Below, in pieces: positions 62,540 to 64,000 of a stretch of 64,000 nt of DNA. The stretch is from Paenibacillus xylanexedens. Its GTDB lineage: Bacteria > Bacillota > Bacilli > Paenibacillales > Paenibacillaceae. A program made the position numbers and the translations under genes. The notes below the pieces were generated by a model. That model worked only from the letters and a program-made list of their open reading frames with translations, was not told the origin of the DNA and did no database searches. Every line of letters starts with the position of its first letter. Positions within the stretch are counted from its first letter, which is position 1. The DNA lies in NCBI RefSeq assembly GCF_007680605.1, contig NZ_VEIO01000002.1, forward strand, positions 369,899 to 433,898, read 5' to 3'.

Positions 62540-62785
62540 ATGAAAGGAATAGGAGGCGCGCTCGCGATGTTTACCAAGAAAGAAACTGATCAAAAGAAGA
62601 ACCTGGAAGAAACAGAACAGCAGCATAACGATACCGAATATAAGAAAGAACAGTTTGCCCAAGCCCGGCAGTTTAGCCGGTTGGAAAAAGATATTTTGGC
62701 AGCCGTTCTATCGGAAGAGAAAACGTACACCGTGCAAGCAGCACAGCAACACATCCAACAATTTATGAATGGGGAGGCACAATAA
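62540..62785 (+). CDS. Small tail-locus protein preceding the second sheath
   Basis: An 81-residue helical protein, rich in Lys, Glu and Gln, with FSRLEKDILAAVLSEEKTYT and QAAQQHIQQFMNGEA. The C-terminal half is homologous to the 66-residue protein at 51407. ATG 62567 (after AGGAGG) is an alternative start that would match the shorter length of that protein. The stop overlaps the sheath ATG by 1 nt. Confidence 0.72.
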   Translation: MKGIGGALAMFTKKETDQKKNLEETEQQHNDTEYKKEQFAQARQFSRLEKDILAAVLSEEKTYTVQAAQQHIQQFMNGEAQ

Positions 62786-64000
62786 TGGCTGGAGGAACAT
62801 GGACAACTCAAAATAAGGTACGCCCCGGCGTATATATGAACTTTGCATCAGAGGGTACTTTGCCCGGTACAGTGGGAGAGCGGGGAACGGTGGCTTTGGC
62901 ACTTCCGCTGTCTTGGGGACAAGCAGGTACAATCTTGACGGTACAGGCAGGTGATGATGTACAGGCGAAGCTTGGTTATGACTGGACAGCACCACAACTG
63001 TTGCTGATTCGTGAAGTGTTGAAACGTGCACAGACTCTACTTTTATATCGTCTTAATGCAGGAACGAAAGCCAAAGCCACATTGGACACTCTTACAGTAA
63101 TTGCTCAGCATGGCGGTGTTCGAGGAAATGATCTGGCCATTGTCATTTCCGCAAATATGAATGAGCCGGAACACTTTGATGTATCTACTTTGCTGGCAGG
63201 CAAAGAAGTACACAAACAGACGGTGTCGAACATCGGTCAACTGCAATCCAATGCATTCATCACCTTCACTGGCGAAGGCACGCTCACGAATACGGCTGCT
63301 CTTCCGCTAACAGGTGGAAATGATGGTACATCTACCAACCAAGAGCATGCCGATTTCCTGAGCAAACTGGAAGTACTTGATTTCAATACGGTTGGCCTGA
63401 TCTCGGATGATGCAACACTGAAGTCTGTTTACACCGCATATATCAAGCGTTTGCGCGATATCGAGGGCAAGAAGGTACAACTTGTGCTTTCCAATTATCC
63501 GGCCGCGGATCATGAAGGTGTCATCAGTGTGAAAAATGGCGTTGTGCTTGCGGACGGTACCGCGCTTACACCGAAACAAACGGTAGCTTGGACTGCCGGT
63601 GCAACGGCAGGGGCTAACCTAAACGAATCTCTAACCTTCCGTGCGTATGACGATGCTGTGGATGTAAACGGACGGTTGACACACACTGAAACAGAGGCGG
63701 CCCTGCGGAGCGGCGAGTTTATATTCACAGCGAGCAGTAACCGTGCGCTAGTGGAGCAGGATGTGAACACCTTCCGTTCAGTGACACCGGATAAGGCGCG
63801 TCATTTTGCCAAAAACCGTGTAGTTCGTGTTCTGGATGGCATCGCAAACGATATGAAACGTATTTTTGAATCCTATTACATCGGCAAAGTAAACAACAAC
63901 GAGGACGGACGTAGCCTGTTCCGCTCCCAATGTGTTACCTATCTGAAGCAGCTTCAGGATATTGGAGCGATTCAGAATTTTGACTCCAAAACCGATATTA
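62785..64000 (+). CDS. Second contractile tail sheath protein, XkdK-like (cut by window end)
   Basis: The first 405 residues of a sheath protein that begins MAGGTWTTQNKVRPGVYMNF. It has the same overall plan as the sheath at 51607, including the late block YYIGKVNNNEDGRSLF, but is clearly divergent in the middle (for example QAKLGYDWTAPQLLLIREVL). The open frame runs to the last base, so it is partial only because the window ends. It indicates either a second complete tail machine or a duplicated module. Confidence 0.92.
   Translation, partial: MAGGTWTTQNKVRPGVYMNFASEGTLPGTVGERGTVALALPLSWGQAGTILTVQAGDDVQAKLGYDWTAPQLLLIREVLKRAQTLLLYRLNAGTKAKATLDTLTVIAQHGGVRGNDLAIVISANMNEPEHFDVSTLLAGKEVHKQTVSNIGQLQSNAFITFTGEGTLTNTAALPLTGGNDGTSTNQEHADFLSKLEVLDFNTVGLISDDATLKSVYTAYIKRLRDIEGKKVQLVLSNYPAADHEGVISVKNGVVLADGTALTPKQTVAWTAGATAGANLNESLTFRAYDDAVDVNGRLTHTETEAALRSGEFIFTASSNRALVEQDVNTFRSVTPDKARHFAKNRVVRVLDGIANDMKRIFESYYIGKVNNNEDGRSLFRSQCVTYLKQLQDIGAIQNFDSKTDI

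Overview
The window looks like chromosomal DNA of a Paenibacillus-type member of the Bacillales. This is inferred from strong AGGAGG-type ribosome binding sites, S-layer homology (SLH) proteins, GH43 arabinan-degrading enzymes fed by an ABC transporter without its own ATPase, a T-box before proS, and PBSX-like (xkd) tail genes. No rRNA, tRNA, CRISPR array, transposase or origin was seen.

Layout. 0-12 kb: tandem and dispersed repeats, a large repeat-rich SLH surface protein, an MBL-fold hydrolase divergent from an Lrp/AsnC regulator, a heterodimeric multidrug ABC exporter (BmrC/BmrD type) with a probable attenuator in its leader, and a second SLH protein. 12-24 kb: YdeI-like, DinB-like and WYL proteins, then an arabinan utilisation cluster: divergent ArsR-type regulator, secreted endo-arabinanase, solute-binding lipoprotein, two permeases, lipoprotein arabinanase and a cytoplasmic GH43 enzyme. 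Arabinan would be cut outside the cell, the oligomers imported and then trimmed inside. 24-37 kb: EcsC protein, MFS exporter, a 38-residue holin-like toxin, the queuosine operon queC-queD-queE-queF behind a structured leader, an AIM24 protein, a 55-residue orphan protein, a VWA-tail protein behind a LexA-like box, a WYL regulator, an exonuclease and a T-box-controlled proS. 37-50 kb: a LysM-bearing 5'-nucleotidase, an XRE/ImmA pair, an ArpU-type phage regulator, a soluble histidine kinase with a NarL-type regulator, a flavin reductase, VOC proteins, a DUF4127 protein, and two related short elements that bracket the last genes.

50-64 kb is a contractile-tail locus in PBSX order: tail terminator, small protein, sheath, tube, tail assembly chaperone, short tape measure, LysM baseplate protein, XkdQ, R, S, T and U, and a tail fibre. 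A second set then begins: terminator, small protein and a second, divergent sheath that runs off the window. No head, portal, terminase or integrase gene is present inside the window, so a tailocin-like particle is a reasonable reading, but flanking sequence is needed to exclude a prophage.

The most striking hidden signal is in the tail assembly chaperone gene. A canonical A AAA AAC slippery heptamer lies directly before the stop codon, followed at 7 nt by a nested stem. A 47-codon reading frame continues in -1 phase. This predicts the gpG/gpGT-type frameshift product. Other points worth following are a conserved two-forward, two-reverse repeat element present three times in 25 kb, a preQ1-like tail in an otherwise unusual queC leader, and a candidate type I toxin.
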